A DNA stretch of 64,000 bases, taken from assembly GCA_947500505.1 (NCBI GenBank), contig CANMSL010000001.1, forward strand, positions 806,001 to 870,000, written 5' to 3'. This document shows positions 9,318-18,541 of the stretch, piece by piece; within the stretch, counting starts at the first letter, position 1; every line of letters starts with the position of its first letter. Under the pieces are notes generated by a model. That model had not been told where the DNA came from. It did no database searches and was given only the letters and a program-made list of their open reading frames with translations. The stretch is from an uncultured Aquimarina sp. GTDB lineage: Bacteria; Bacteroidota; Bacteroidia; Flavobacteriales; Flavobacteriaceae. Both the position numbers and the translations under genes were made by a program.

Positions 9318-11126
9318 ATGTGTGGAATTTACATTACAAATATTCCTTTTACACGGGATAATGTGTATAACAAATTAGAATCAATCAATTATAGAGGTCC
9401 AGATAATACAGGGGTTTCCAATATTGATGATGTTATTTTAGGTCATTTAAGGTTAGCTATTTTGGATTTAGACAAAAGATCTAATCAGCCATTTGTATAT
9501 GAAAATTTCCATATAGTATTCAATGGAGAAATTTATAACTTTTTAGATGTAAAAGAAGAATTAATTGGTCTCGGTTATTCTTTTCATACAACCAGTGATA
9601 CAGAGGTTTTATTAATTGGTTTTAAGGAATGGGGTGTAAAGGTTTTAGATAAAATAAACGGAATGTTTGCCTTCTGTATTTATGATTCAGTATTAAAAAA
9701 GGTTTTTTGTGCTCGTGATCGCCTTGGAGTAAAACCATTTTACTATTATTGGAAAGATGGAAAGTTTGAAATCTGTAGTCAAATGAGACCATTAATCAAA
9801 GGTAGAGAACAAATTGATGAAGAAGCGATGTCTATCTACCTGGATTGTAGGTATGTTCCAACCCCGCACTCTATACTGGAAGATATTTATAAATTACCCC
9901 CTGGTAATTATATGGAGATAGATCTTAATACAAATGAATTAGTATTACAGGAATATTGGAATCTTAAAACAGTAAAAACAAGAAAAGTTTCTTATGAGCA
10001 AGCAAAAGATGAATTACACAAGTTATTAAAAGATGCGGTTAAGATAAGGTTGCAATCAGATGTGCCTATCGGCTCTTTCTTATCAGGTGGCATTGATTCT
10101 GCGTTAGTTTCGAGCATTGCTTCAAAGATTTCAGACAAGCCGATTAATACATTTTCCATTGGATTTGATGACCCAAAGTATGATGAGAGCAATGTAGCAA
10201 GAAAATTTGCTGAAATTATGGATTCGAATCATACCGAAACTATTTGTAAACCAAAAGATGTGATTGAGCGTATCCCAAAACTTGTAGAGGTGTATGATGA
10301 ACCCTTTGCAGACAGTTCAGCGTTACCCTCATTACTTTTGAATGCAGTTACCAAAGAATATGTTACCGTCGCAATATCTGGAGATGGAGGAGACGAAAGT
10401 TTTTTAGGATATAACCATTTCGAATGGCTAACTAAGGTAAATACCTTTTTTAAGGTGCCTTTTTTCTTAAGGAAAATAGCCTCATATACCTTTTTGGTCA
10501 GATTATTTAATAAGCCTTCAGAGTCAATAAAAAATATCCTTAGGAGTAGAACTATTGAGGATTTTATTCATTACATATTTATAGGGTTTAACACCTTACA
10601 AATATCTAGAGATTTATCTTGGCTTAATTTTTATTCTTCCTTTAAAAAATTGTCAGATAATGATCTACAGAAAGCAGCAGATCTAAATATTAAGTTATGG
10701 TTAGAGAATGACAGTAATGTTAAAGTAGATAGAGCGAGTATGGCGTATTCTGTTGAGGTAAGAAGCCCTTTCTTAGATTATAGAATTATAGAATTTGCTA
10801 GAAGCTTACCAGTTTCTTTTCGTTATTTTAAAGGTACGAGAAAACGTATTCTTAGAGATATATTAAAAGAGTATATACCAGAAAATATTTTTGATCAACC
10901 TAAAAGTGGTTTTTCAATTCCGTTAGGAAATTGGATTCGTAAAGATTTAAAAGATGAGTTCGTTGCTGTCTTAAATGATGACTTTTTAAATAGGGTCCCC
11001 AATTTAGATGTCCAGAAATTCAAAAAACAATTTAAAGATCACTTAGAAGGTAAAAGGGATTATGCCACAAATATTTGGAAGCTATATGTCTTAGCAAGAT
11101 GGTATAAAGAATTTAATATCAAATAA
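9318..11126 (+). CDS. asnB: Asparagine synthase (glutamine-hydrolysing) family amidotransferase
   Basis: A 602-aa two-domain enzyme. The N-terminal Ntn glutaminase begins MCGI with nucleophile Cys2, and has RLAILD (45-50), FNGEIYN (68-74) and RDRLG (133-137). The C-terminal ATP pyrophosphatase domain has the SGGIDS P-loop (256-261) and an SGDGGDE segment. It begins four bases after the polymerase gene. In glycan loci such proteins often amidate sugar carboxylates (WbpS in Pseudomonas is one case). With tviB and tviC upstream, an amidated GalNAc-uronate is a reasonable inference. Ordinary asparagine synthesis cannot be excluded. Confidence 0.87.
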   Translation: MCGIYITNIPFTRDNVYNKLESINYRGPDNTGVSNIDDVILGHLRLAILDLDKRSNQPFVYENFHIVFNGEIYNFLDVKEELIGLGYSFHTTSDTEVLLIGFKEWGVKVLDKINGMFAFCIYDSVLKKVFCARDRLGVKPFYYYWKDGKFEICSQMRPLIKGREQIDEEAMSIYLDCRYVPTPHSILEDIYKLPPGNYMEIDLNTNELVLQEYWNLKTVKTRKVSYEQAKDELHKLLKDAVKIRLQSDVPIGSFLSGGIDSALVSSIASKISDKPINTFSIGFDDPKYDESNVARKFAEIMDSNHTETICKPKDVIERIPKLVEVYDEPFADSSALPSLLLNAVTKEYVTVAISGDGGDESFLGYNHFEWLTKVNTFFKVPFFLRKIASYTFLVRLFNKPSESIKNILRSRTIEDFIHYIFIGFNTLQISRDLSWLNFYSSFKKLSDNDLQKAADLNIKLWLENDSNVKVDRASMAYSVEVRSPFLDYRIIEFARSLPVSFRYFKGTRKRILRDILKEYIPENIFDQPKSGFSIPLGNWIRKDLKDEFVAVLNDDFLNRVPNLDVQKFKKQFKDHLEGKRDYATNIWKLYVLARWYKEFNIK

Positions 11127-11133
11127 ATAAATT

Positions 11134-12207
11134 GTGTTGAAAAAAAAAATCCTTATTGTTTTACCCTCTTTACGTGCTGGAGGAGCTGAGAGAATATTAT
11201 CTTTTTTAGCCAAGAATTTGAATTCTTCTGAGTTTGAAACGAGACTTTTGATAATAGGTTTTAAAAATGATTGCGTATATGATATTAATGGTGTTGATGT
11301 AGTTTTTTTGAACAAAAAAAGACTATTAGAGGGATTTCTATCGATTATAAAAGAACTCTTAAAGTACAAGCCGAAAATTGTAATAAGCTCGATTATTCAT
11401 GTTAATATTTTTATGGGATTTATGTCAATCTTTTTAAGAAAGACAAAGTTTATAGCAAGAGAAGCTAGTGTAATGAGTGTTATGAGTAGTTACGGAAAGC
11501 AGAAATCTTTTTTTAATTTTTTGCTAAAAATATTGTATCCAAGATTCTCTAAGATTATTTGTCAATCTTCGGACATGAAAGAAGATTTAAATAAAAATTA
11601 TAACATCTCTCTTGAAAGACTATCTATAATCAATAATCCGATAACTTTGGACTATGAGTTCAAAAAAGAACAAATAGGAACAACAACAGTACGTTTTATA
11701 ACAGTAGGTAGATTAAGTAAAGAAAAAGGTCATGAGAGGATTTTAAAAAATTTAGCCAAGGTAACGTCTTATGACTTTCACTATACGATCATAGGCAGTG
11801 GAAACCTCAAAATAAATTTAGAAAATCTTACTAAGGATTTGGGAATATTTGACAAAGTAACTTTTATATCTTACAGTTCTAAGGTTTTTGAAGAATTGTC
11901 TAAAAACCACATCTTTTTGCAAGGCTCTTATGTTGAAGGGTTTCCAAATGCTGTTTTAGAGAGTTGTGTAGCAGGGGTGCCCATAATTGCCTTTGATGTA
12001 CCTGGAGGAACAAAAGAGATCATTAAAAATGGATTAAATGGATTTTTAGTTCAAGATGAGTCTGATTTTGTTTCTATTTTAAATAATGAGATAGATAAAG
12101 TTTTGCAATTAAACTCTGAAGAAATATATCATTTTGCTCATAAGAAATTTGGAAGCGATAAAATTTTAAGCCAATATGAGGAACTCTTCAATTCTGTTTT
12201 AACATGA
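11134..12207 (+). CDS. Glycosyltransferase family 4 protein
   Basis: A 357-aa retaining GT-B glycosyltransferase. The N-terminus has the LRAGGAERILSFLA pattern typical of GT4. The C-terminal half has TVGRLSKEKGHERIL and the EX7E signature EGFPNAVLE, followed by GVPIIAFDVPGG. The start is GTG at 11134, with a TTG at the next codon as an alternative. A run of ten A at 11140-11149 sits immediately behind the start and could slip. The stop overlaps the ATG of the next GT4 gene by four bases (ATGA). Donor and acceptor cannot be read from sequence. Confidence 0.87.
   Translation: MLKKKILIVLPSLRAGGAERILSFLAKNLNSSEFETRLLIIGFKNDCVYDINGVDVVFLNKKRLLEGFLSIIKELLKYKPKIVISSIIHVNIFMGFMSIFLRKTKFIAREASVMSVMSSYGKQKSFFNFLLKILYPRFSKIICQSSDMKEDLNKNYNISLERLSIINNPITLDYEFKKEQIGTTTVRFITVGRLSKEKGHERILKNLAKVTSYDFHYTIIGSGNLKINLENLTKDLGIFDKVTFISYSSKVFEELSKNHIFLQGSYVEGFPNAVLESCVAGVPIIAFDVPGGTKEIIKNGLNGFLVQDESDFVSILNNEIDKVLQLNSEEIYHFAHKKFGSDKILSQYEELFNSVLT
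11140..11149 (+). repeat. A10 homopolymer tract at the 5' end of a GT4 gene
   Basis: Ten A bases directly after the GTG/TTG start codons of the glycosyltransferase. They encode KKK and the first base of the next codon. A one-base change would shift almost the whole protein out of frame. Confidence 0.85.
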
Positions 12208-13307
12208 AGATTTTAGTAATTATACCTACAGATGAACTAGGTGGTGCAGAGCAGTACTTGAAAATGCTTATTGAATATTATTTAGAAAAAAAAGCTTTTG
12301 TTTCTGTAATTTTTATGAAGAAACAGAAAAGCTCGGGATGGGATGATTTACAGGTTCATGAAAATTTAAATATCCACTATTGCGATTCGAATTCATTATT
12401 AGGAGGAGTAGGTAAACTTATTATAAAGATATTAGGTTTTAGAAAAACAAAATTCGATTTCGTTTTTACCTCACATGTATTAACAAACGGAATTATGGGC
12501 TTACTTGCCAGGTTTAGGTTCTTGAAAAAAAGGAATCTTGTTTCTAGAGAATCAACATCTATCTTTACAAGATTTTCCGGCATTAAGTTGACAGGTTATA
12601 AATTATTGTATTATTTGGGTTATCCTGCTATCGATTTATTAATTTGTCAAACACAATTTATGAAAGAACAGCTTGTAAAGGCAAAACCTAATTTGGCTCA
12701 AAAAATAAAGGTTATACCAAACCCTATTAATCATAAACTTATAAAAGAACAAGAAACAAAGATACTTGATGCTTCAGAAAAAGAACATCTTGGGGATTAT
12801 ATTGTTTCTGCAGGACGTTTAATTAAAGAAAAGGGATTTGATATTTTAATTCATGCACACCATTCTATTATAAAATCTTTAGAACTAAAAGATTTAAAAC
12901 TTATAATTTTAGGTGAGGGCTCAGAACGGGGTCGTTTAGAAAAATTGATAACTGATTACAACCTCGGGGGTAAAGTAGTGCTTAGAGGCTTTGTGGAAAA
13001 TGTTTATCCTTACTTTAAAAATGCAAAGGCGTGTGTTGTTTCATCAAGAATAGAAGGTTTTCCTAATGTTTTATTACAAATGATGTCTCAAAATATCAAT
13101 GTGATAAGCACTAAATGTGCGGGTGGAATTGATAAGATAGAAGGAATATATCTAAGCGAAATAAATAATATAAACAGTTTGGAATTAGCAATTATCGAAG
13201 CTATTGATCAGAATAAATCAAATAACCGAGATGTATTTGATACTTTTTTAGAAAAAAGATCCGTAGATGCCACAGTAACTAGAATTGAAAGAGAGTTGGA
13301 AAAATGA
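12204..13307 (+). CDS. Glycosyltransferase family 4 protein with altered EX7E motif
   Basis: A 367-aa GT-B glycosyltransferase. It has the opening IPTDELGGAEQYLKML, then SAGRLIKEKGFDILI and VVSSRIEGFPNVLLQ. In the usual EX7E signature the second glutamate is Gln here (EGFPNVLLQ), an uncommon change. It overlaps the preceding GT4 gene by four bases and is the last + strand gene before the inverted, frameshifted gene. The fold assignment is secure; activity is less certain because of the Gln. Confidence 0.83.
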   Translation: MKILVIIPTDELGGAEQYLKMLIEYYLEKKAFVSVIFMKKQKSSGWDDLQVHENLNIHYCDSNSLLGGVGKLIIKILGFRKTKFDFVFTSHVLTNGIMGLLARFRFLKKRNLVSRESTSIFTRFSGIKLTGYKLLYYLGYPAIDLLICQTQFMKEQLVKAKPNLAQKIKVIPNPINHKLIKEQETKILDASEKEHLGDYIVSAGRLIKEKGFDILIHAHHSIIKSLELKDLKLIILGEGSERGRLEKLITDYNLGGKVVLRGFVENVYPYFKNAKACVVSSRIEGFPNVLLQMMSQNINVISTKCAGGIDKIEGIYLSEINNINSLELAIIEAIDQNKSNNRDVFDTFLEKRSVDATVTRIERELEK

Positions 13308-13327
13308 TAGTGTGATTAAAGTGTTAT

Positions 13328-14475
13328 TTATTTTATTTCAATTTTTATTTCTACTATTTGACTTTTGCCGAATCTCGAGTTGATTGCAAAAACTGAGATA
13401 TAGTATGTACGAGCTGTACTCACTAGTTTTTTAAGTTGAATTTCTTCTTTTAAGGTACTAAAAGATTTCTTTTTCAACACAGTATTGTTATCATTTGTTA
13501 AAACCCAGATAAATTCTTTAAAATTTATCATAGAGTAGTCTTCAATATTTATGTTAATCTTAGAATTTTCTACTACAGCATTAATTTTAATTAATGAAGC
13601 ATCAAAATTAATTAGACTTTCATCTTGAGTAGAATCAATAATTAACTGAGTTTCAAAATGTTTATATGGCCAATTTTCTGGATTTTCATATCGATAAGCT
13701 TTTGGAGAATCTAAAATTAAGTAACCATTTTTATTCCAATAATAAATGTCCCAAGAATAGTAAGCTAACCAATTTTTTTTGCCTATTTCCGGATCAGGAC
13801 AAGTGGTTTGATAGTCTCTTTCTGTTGTGACAAGATTTAAAGTCTTAAATGCCTGTGAGTATTCAGCTCATTCAGGCTTAATGGAATTCCATTGGTATCT
13901 GAATACCATGAATTGTATAATGGAGAGACAGCTACCCATTTTTTAATTTCGGGAACATATACTTCATTGAGCTGATCACCACCTGGTTGCCACCACCCAA
14001 CTCTTCTATTGTTAATACCTACAGCTAGACAGCAATGCATATAAAAAGTTGCATAATAACTACATAAGCCATCCTTTTCATTTTTATTATGTGATAAAAT
14101 TTCAGGAATGCTGAAGAGTTCCGTTTTGTAATCTCCGACCCAATAATTTCCTTCAGTCCACCCCCCTTTATCTAAAAATTCTCTTAACCAAATTCTTAAC
14201 TTTGTCGCAATAGTCCAAGTATCATCTTTTCTCCATCTCTTACCCCATTTTTTATTCATTTCAGGATTAATTACTTCATTTAATAGAAAATCATAATCTT
14301 TATGTTTAACGTTATCAAAATAAAATTTCAAAGTATCATTAGGCTTTAAAATACTATCTGGATTATTGATGATCTTTGAAATTGTAATCTCGTTACTTGG
14401 ACTGAAAGTTACATTTTGACTTTTAGTTTCACTGGAAGAAATAACAATGAAAATAACAATGAAAAGTCTTTTCAT
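13328..14475 (-). pseudogene. Frameshifted transglutaminase-like secreted protein
   Basis: Two minus-strand frames join into one protein of about 382 aa. The first runs from ATG 14475 to a stop at 13837. It has a signal peptide (MKRLFIVIFIVISSSETKSQ) and a transglutaminase-like core with GLCSYYATFYMHCC, then DQLNEVYVPEIKKWVAVSP. The second frame is open without a stop from upstream of 13860 to TAA at 13328-13330 (SQAFKTLNLVTTERDYQ at its beginning, ending RFGKSQIVEIKIEIK). The switch falls near 13860-13870 and fits one lost base. The Cys of the triad is present. The family's His (HxWNE) is Asp in DQLNE, and the Asp of WVAVDP is Ser. It may be a decayed or non-catalytic homologue. It is the only minus-strand gene in the glycan locus. 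Confidence 0.75.
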
Positions 14476-14663
14476 TTTTAATTAATTCGGATATTTAATT
14501 ACAAAAATATAGAAAATAAATTTACTTAATTTTAAACAAGCGACAATTATAAGTATTAAAACCGTTCTTAATTTTTAAAATTTAATTATCGTTTAATATT
14601 AAGCAAGCTTAGTCCTTCTGATTATAGATAAAATAACGATATTTGTATGCAGGAATTTGATAT

Positions 14664-15791
14664 ATGAAAAAACTTTTAATAGTTGTTAATGTTGATTGGT
14701 TTTTTATATCTCATCGTTTATCCATAGCCGAGGAAGCTCTGAAAAATGGATGGGATGTATATGCAGCAGCAGGAGATACTGGGCGTTCTTTAGAAATATC
14801 TAAAAAAGGAATTAAATATACTCCATTACCAATGTCTAGATCAGGCATGAATATATTTCGCGAGGCAAGAGCAATCAAGAAATTATATTCTTTGTATAAA
14901 AAGGTGAACCCAGATATAGTACATCAGGTAGCTTTAAAACCAATAGTTTATGGATCGATGATCTCGAAAATTCTAAAAATTAATGGAGTTGTAAATTCTT
15001 TTAGTGGTTTGGGGTACGTTTTTACGAATAATCGTAAAAGTAAAACACAGGAGATCATGGGGAGAATTATGAAGTTTGGGTTTAATAGATCAAATGTTTC
15101 AATAATTTTTCAGAATCAGGATGATTACGAGGAATTATCTAAACTGGGGATTTTTCATAAATTAAATAATATTATTTATATCAAAGGTTCTGGAGTTGAT
15201 TTACAGAAATTTGCGTTTTCACCTTTGGAAGAAAAAAAAAAAATACATATTCTTTTCCCGGCAAGAATGCTTTGGGATAAAGGTGTTAAAGAATTAAAGG
15301 AAGCAACCGAAATTTTAAAAGCTAATTATCAAAATGGTTTATGTTTTTTATTAGCCGGCATGATTGATGAAGAAAACCGTGCAGGTGTTCCTGAAAGCTA
15401 TCTTAAAGATTGGTCCGATGGAGCGTATGTTAAGTGGATTGGATATCAAAAAGACATGATAGAACTATATAAACAAGCAGATGTTGTTGTTTTACCATCA
15501 TATAGAGAAGGAATGCCAAAATCATTAATAGAAGCTTGTGCTATTGGTAGACCAATAGTAACTACTAATGCTATAGGATGCAAGGAATGTGTAGATGATG
15601 AAAAAAACGGATATTTGGTTCCAATAAGGTCTTCTTTAGAGCTCGCTAAAGGAATTGAAAAAATAATCGGTTCTTATGAAATTAGAAAGAGTATGGGGGT
15701 TTATGCGCGTAAGAAAGCTGAAAAAGAATTTTCTCTCAGATCTGTGATATCAAAACATTTAGAAATATATGATGATTTATTGAAGTCTTAA
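14664..15791 (+). CDS. Glycosyltransferase family 4 protein
   Basis: A 375-aa GT4 enzyme. The opening LLIVVNVDWFFISHRLSIAE and the FSGLGYVFT segment are typical of a subgroup that resembles N,N'-diacetylbacillosaminyl transferase (PglA-like) and other amino-sugar transferases. The donor-binding half has FPARMLWDKGVKEL and the EX7E signature EGMPKSLIE. It restarts the + strand after the inverted transglutaminase-like gene, so it probably has its own promoter. GATATTTG at 14638-14645 differs from the consensus by one base. A run of twelve A at 15232-15243 lies mid-gene. Confidence 0.85.
   Translation: MKKLLIVVNVDWFFISHRLSIAEEALKNGWDVYAAAGDTGRSLEISKKGIKYTPLPMSRSGMNIFREARAIKKLYSLYKKVNPDIVHQVALKPIVYGSMISKILKINGVVNSFSGLGYVFTNNRKSKTQEIMGRIMKFGFNRSNVSIIFQNQDDYEELSKLGIFHKLNNIIYIKGSGVDLQKFAFSPLEEKKKIHILFPARMLWDKGVKELKEATEILKANYQNGLCFLLAGMIDEENRAGVPESYLKDWSDGAYVKWIGYQKDMIELYKQADVVVLPSYREGMPKSLIEACAIGRPIVTTNAIGCKECVDDEKNGYLVPIRSSLELAKGIEKIIGSYEIRKSMGVYARKKAEKEFSLRSVISKHLEIYDDLLKS
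15232..15243 (+). repeat. A12 homopolymer tract within a GT4 gene
   Basis: Twelve A bases in the middle of the glycosyltransferase at 14664-15791, encoding part of EEKKKI. It is the longest single-base run I noticed inside a gene in this window, and the frame is intact. Confidence 0.87.
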
Positions 15792-15823
15792 ATAGATTTC
15801 AAGAATATCGATAAAAACTTAAC

Positions 15824-17116
15824 ATGAAAGAAAAACTAATCTTACTTGGACTGAATGAATTGAATTTTGACTATATCAAATATTATAGTGAAAAAGGGTT
15901 ATTACCAAATTTCAAGCATTTATTTAATGAATTTGGTTATTCTGAAACAATATCGGAAAAAGAATATAAACTTTTAGAACCGTGGATACAATGGGTAACG
16001 GTACATACGGGTAAAGACTATAAAGAACATCAGGTTTTCAGGTTAGGAGATATAGTAGAAAGAAAGGATTTAAAACAAATTTTTGAGATTGCTGAGGAAA
16101 AAGGATTAACAGTTGGTGCTGTTAGTCCATTTAATGCAGATAACAGATTGAAAAACCCAAAGTTTTTTGTTCCGGATCCTTGGACACAGACAAAAGCTTC
16201 TGGAGAAAATTTTATACAAGAAGTTTCTAAAGCGGTTTCTCAAGCAGTAAATGATAACGCTAAAGAAAGTGTTTCTAAAAAATCAATTTTTGCAATATTG
16301 AAAACCCTGCTTAAAGTTGTAAAGCCATCATCGTATATTGAGTATTTTAAATTATTAATCTCATTAAGATCAAAGGTTGGAATTAAGGCAGTTGTTTTAG
16401 ATAAGCTTTTAGGAGATACATTTATACAGCAATGGAAAAGGTATGAACCTGATTTCTCTAATCTATTTCTTAATACTGGAGCACATTTTCAGCATCATTA
16501 TATGTTTAATTCTGCAGCTTATCAAGGCACGCTTAAGAACCCAGAATGGTACTGTCCAAAAAAACAAGATCCTTTAATTGATATTCTCAAGGAGTATGAT
16601 CGTATAATTGGAAAATTATTAAAACTAAATGTTAGATTGATTATTTGTACAGGATTACATCAAAAACCACATAAGCACAATACATTTTATTGGAGACTTA
16701 ATAATCATGATGATTTTTTACAGAAATTAGAGATTAGGGGAATTAAAAAGATTACTCCCAGGATGTCTAGAGATTTCTTAGTAGAATTTAATTCTATAGA
16801 AGATGCAGAAATAGCGCAAAAAGCATTAGAAACATATGATTCAGAAATAAATAACACCAAGATTTTTACTGTAGACAATAGAGAAAAAAGTCTTTTTGTA
16901 GAACTTATATATCCATATGATATTGGAGATAATTTCACAATAAAAGGAGAAAAAGAGATCATAAATTTTAAAAATGATGTTGCTTTTGTAGCCATTAAAA
17001 ATGGAGAACATGATTCTATCGGGTATTATATTGATACTTACAAAAAGGTTGAAAAAACAAGTAAACCGATTGAGTTAAAAAAAGTTTTTGATAATATTGT
17101 TCAATCATTTAATTGA
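15824..17116 (+). CDS. Alkaline phosphatase superfamily-like protein of a glycan locus
   Basis: A 430-aa soluble protein without signal peptide. The opening LILLGLNELNFDYIKYYSEKG and the WIQWVTVHTGKDYKEHQVF segment at about residues 52-70 resemble the nucleophile region of phosphodiesterase/alkaline-phosphatase-like proteins. FLNTGAHFQHHYMF and CTGLHQKPHKHNTFYW would be later metal-site regions. Asn replaces the usual first metal-binding Asp (NELN), so activity is uncertain. It might remove or add a phosphate-linked substituent on the glycan. It follows a GT4 gene and precedes the WecA-like gene. The superfamily is fairly sure; the role is not known. Confidence 0.6.
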   Translation: MKEKLILLGLNELNFDYIKYYSEKGLLPNFKHLFNEFGYSETISEKEYKLLEPWIQWVTVHTGKDYKEHQVFRLGDIVERKDLKQIFEIAEEKGLTVGAVSPFNADNRLKNPKFFVPDPWTQTKASGENFIQEVSKAVSQAVNDNAKESVSKKSIFAILKTLLKVVKPSSYIEYFKLLISLRSKVGIKAVVLDKLLGDTFIQQWKRYEPDFSNLFLNTGAHFQHHYMFNSAAYQGTLKNPEWYCPKKQDPLIDILKEYDRIIGKLLKLNVRLIICTGLHQKPHKHNTFYWRLNNHDDFLQKLEIRGIKKITPRMSRDFLVEFNSIEDAEIAQKALETYDSEINNTKIFTVDNREKSLFVELIYPYDIGDNFTIKGEKEIINFKNDVAFVAIKNGEHDSIGYYIDTYKKVEKTSKPIELKKVFDNIVQSFN

Positions 17117-17156
17117 TTTTGTACTCCGACATTGAAAATGGATAGTAATTAAGTAC

Positions 17157-17164
17157 TACCTTTG
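17157..17164 (+). promoter_or_regulatory. Bacteroidota -7 promoter element (TACCTTTG)
   Basis: An exact TAnnTTTG match 16 bases before the TTG start at 17180. A TTG at 17132-17134 lies at roughly the right distance for a -33 element. If used, the 5' leader would be only about ten bases, so the mRNA would be nearly leaderless. Confidence 0.6.
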
Positions 17165-17179
17165 TCGTTGCTATAATAA

Positions 17180-18367
17180 TTGATAGCAGTTAAAAATATT
17201 CTTTTTTTGCAACTACTATATTGTTTAATATTTTTCATAGGAGCTTATGCTTTAACATATTTTACTATACCAAAGATCATTGGATTAGTAGAGTATAAAA
17301 AGCTTATGGATGAACCCAATAAAAGGAGTTCACATAAAAGAATAACACCGACATTAGGAGGTGTATCTTTTTTTTATACGTTGATTTTTGCACTTTTTTT
17401 TATGCATAATTGGGATAATTATGATGAAGCAATATATATCATACCAGGACTTACGATTCTTTTTATGATTGGATTAAAAGACGATTTAGTTGTTTTATCT
17501 CCTTATACAAAGCTTGTTGCGCAGCTTATTGCAGTTGTTTTTATTATAAGTAATGAAAGCTTTACAATAAATTCATTAAATGGTTTTTTGGGGATTTATG
17601 AAATACCTATATATATCTATTATTTTGTTGCGGGATTTATGATGGTTACCATTATTAATGCCTATAATTTAATAGATGGTATTGATGGTTTGGCTGCAAT
17701 TGTAGGTATAGTTATTCTGATAATTTATACGACCATATTTTATATTACGGAAGAATACTTTTATGTACTAGTTTCTTTAACTTTAAATGGAAGTTTAATA
17801 GCTTTTTTAAGTTTTAACTTATCTTCTAGTAAAAAGATATTTATGGGAGACACAGGATCTCTTATTGTTGGATTCATTATCAGCATATTAACGCTGAAGT
17901 TTTTGGCTCTATCACCGGAATCTTATGACAGTTTACCCTTTCTATTAGAAAATGTACCTATAATTGCGATTAGCATTCTGATTGTTCCACTTTTTGATAC
18001 GGCAAGGGTTTTTACCATTAGAGTTGCAAATAAGAGAAGTCCTTTTTCCCCAGATAGAAATCATACACATCATATTTTGATTGATTATTTTAAAATTTCT
18101 CATCAACAAGCAAGTTTTATTATTGGAGGGTTTAATCTAGTTTTTGTAATCCTTTTTATAATCCTTGGCAGTGCTTCGTATAATTTTTATCTTGTTTTAG
18201 TACTTGTAAGCACCATTATAATCTTAGGGTATTTATTTTATCGTTTCGACTACAGTTTTTCTAATATTAAAAGAAAAATTATTTTTAGAAAAAAAATGGA
18301 CAAATTAAAAAAAGATGTGAAAAAAGGAGGAGGGAAATTAATTCACAAAAAGAAGAATAATGGTTAA
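17180..18367 (+). CDS. WecA/MraY-type undecaprenyl-phosphate sugar-1-phosphate transferase
   Basis: A 395-aa polytopic protein that moves a GlcNAc-1-phosphate-like group from a UDP-sugar to undecaprenyl phosphate, starting a lipid-linked glycan. Visible motifs are DEPNKRSSHKRITPTLGG (43-60), GLKDDL, the NAYNLIDGIDGLA segment with its Asp pair, FMGDTGSL, and the HHILIDYF-type HHxL region. The last 25 residues are very basic. The start is TTG at 17180, directly after an in-frame stop at 17177, with a strong -7 element just upstream. It is followed by a 174-base gap before the next flippase gene. Confidence 0.88.
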   Translation: MIAVKNILFLQLLYCLIFFIGAYALTYFTIPKIIGLVEYKKLMDEPNKRSSHKRITPTLGGVSFFYTLIFALFFMHNWDNYDEAIYIIPGLTILFMIGLKDDLVVLSPYTKLVAQLIAVVFIISNESFTINSLNGFLGIYEIPIYIYYFVAGFMMVTIINAYNLIDGIDGLAAIVGIVILIIYTTIFYITEEYFYVLVSLTLNGSLIAFLSFNLSSSKKIFMGDTGSLIVGFIISILTLKFLALSPESYDSLPFLLENVPIIAISILIVPLFDTARVFTIRVANKRSPFSPDRNHTHHILIDYFKISHQQASFIIGGFNLVFVILFIILGSASYNFYLVLVLVSTIIILGYLFYRFDYSFSNIKRKIIFRKKMDKLKKDVKKGGGKLIHKKKNNG

Positions 18368-18541
18368 AAATATCAGTAAAACATATAAGGGGTAAGCAAG
18401 ATCATTAATAATTGTTCACATCGTAGAAACTATAAACTAAGTTGTTTATGATGAAATAGATGAATAAAAAGTAAAGACAATGTGTAGTGCTAGATATAAT
18501 GTCATAAAATGAGAAGGCCTATATAGTATATGTGTTAAACT

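Noticed and set aside
18368..18541. Possible small gene or promoter in the gap before the second flippase
   Set aside because: I found no plausible reading frame, no TAnnTTTG element and no hairpin.
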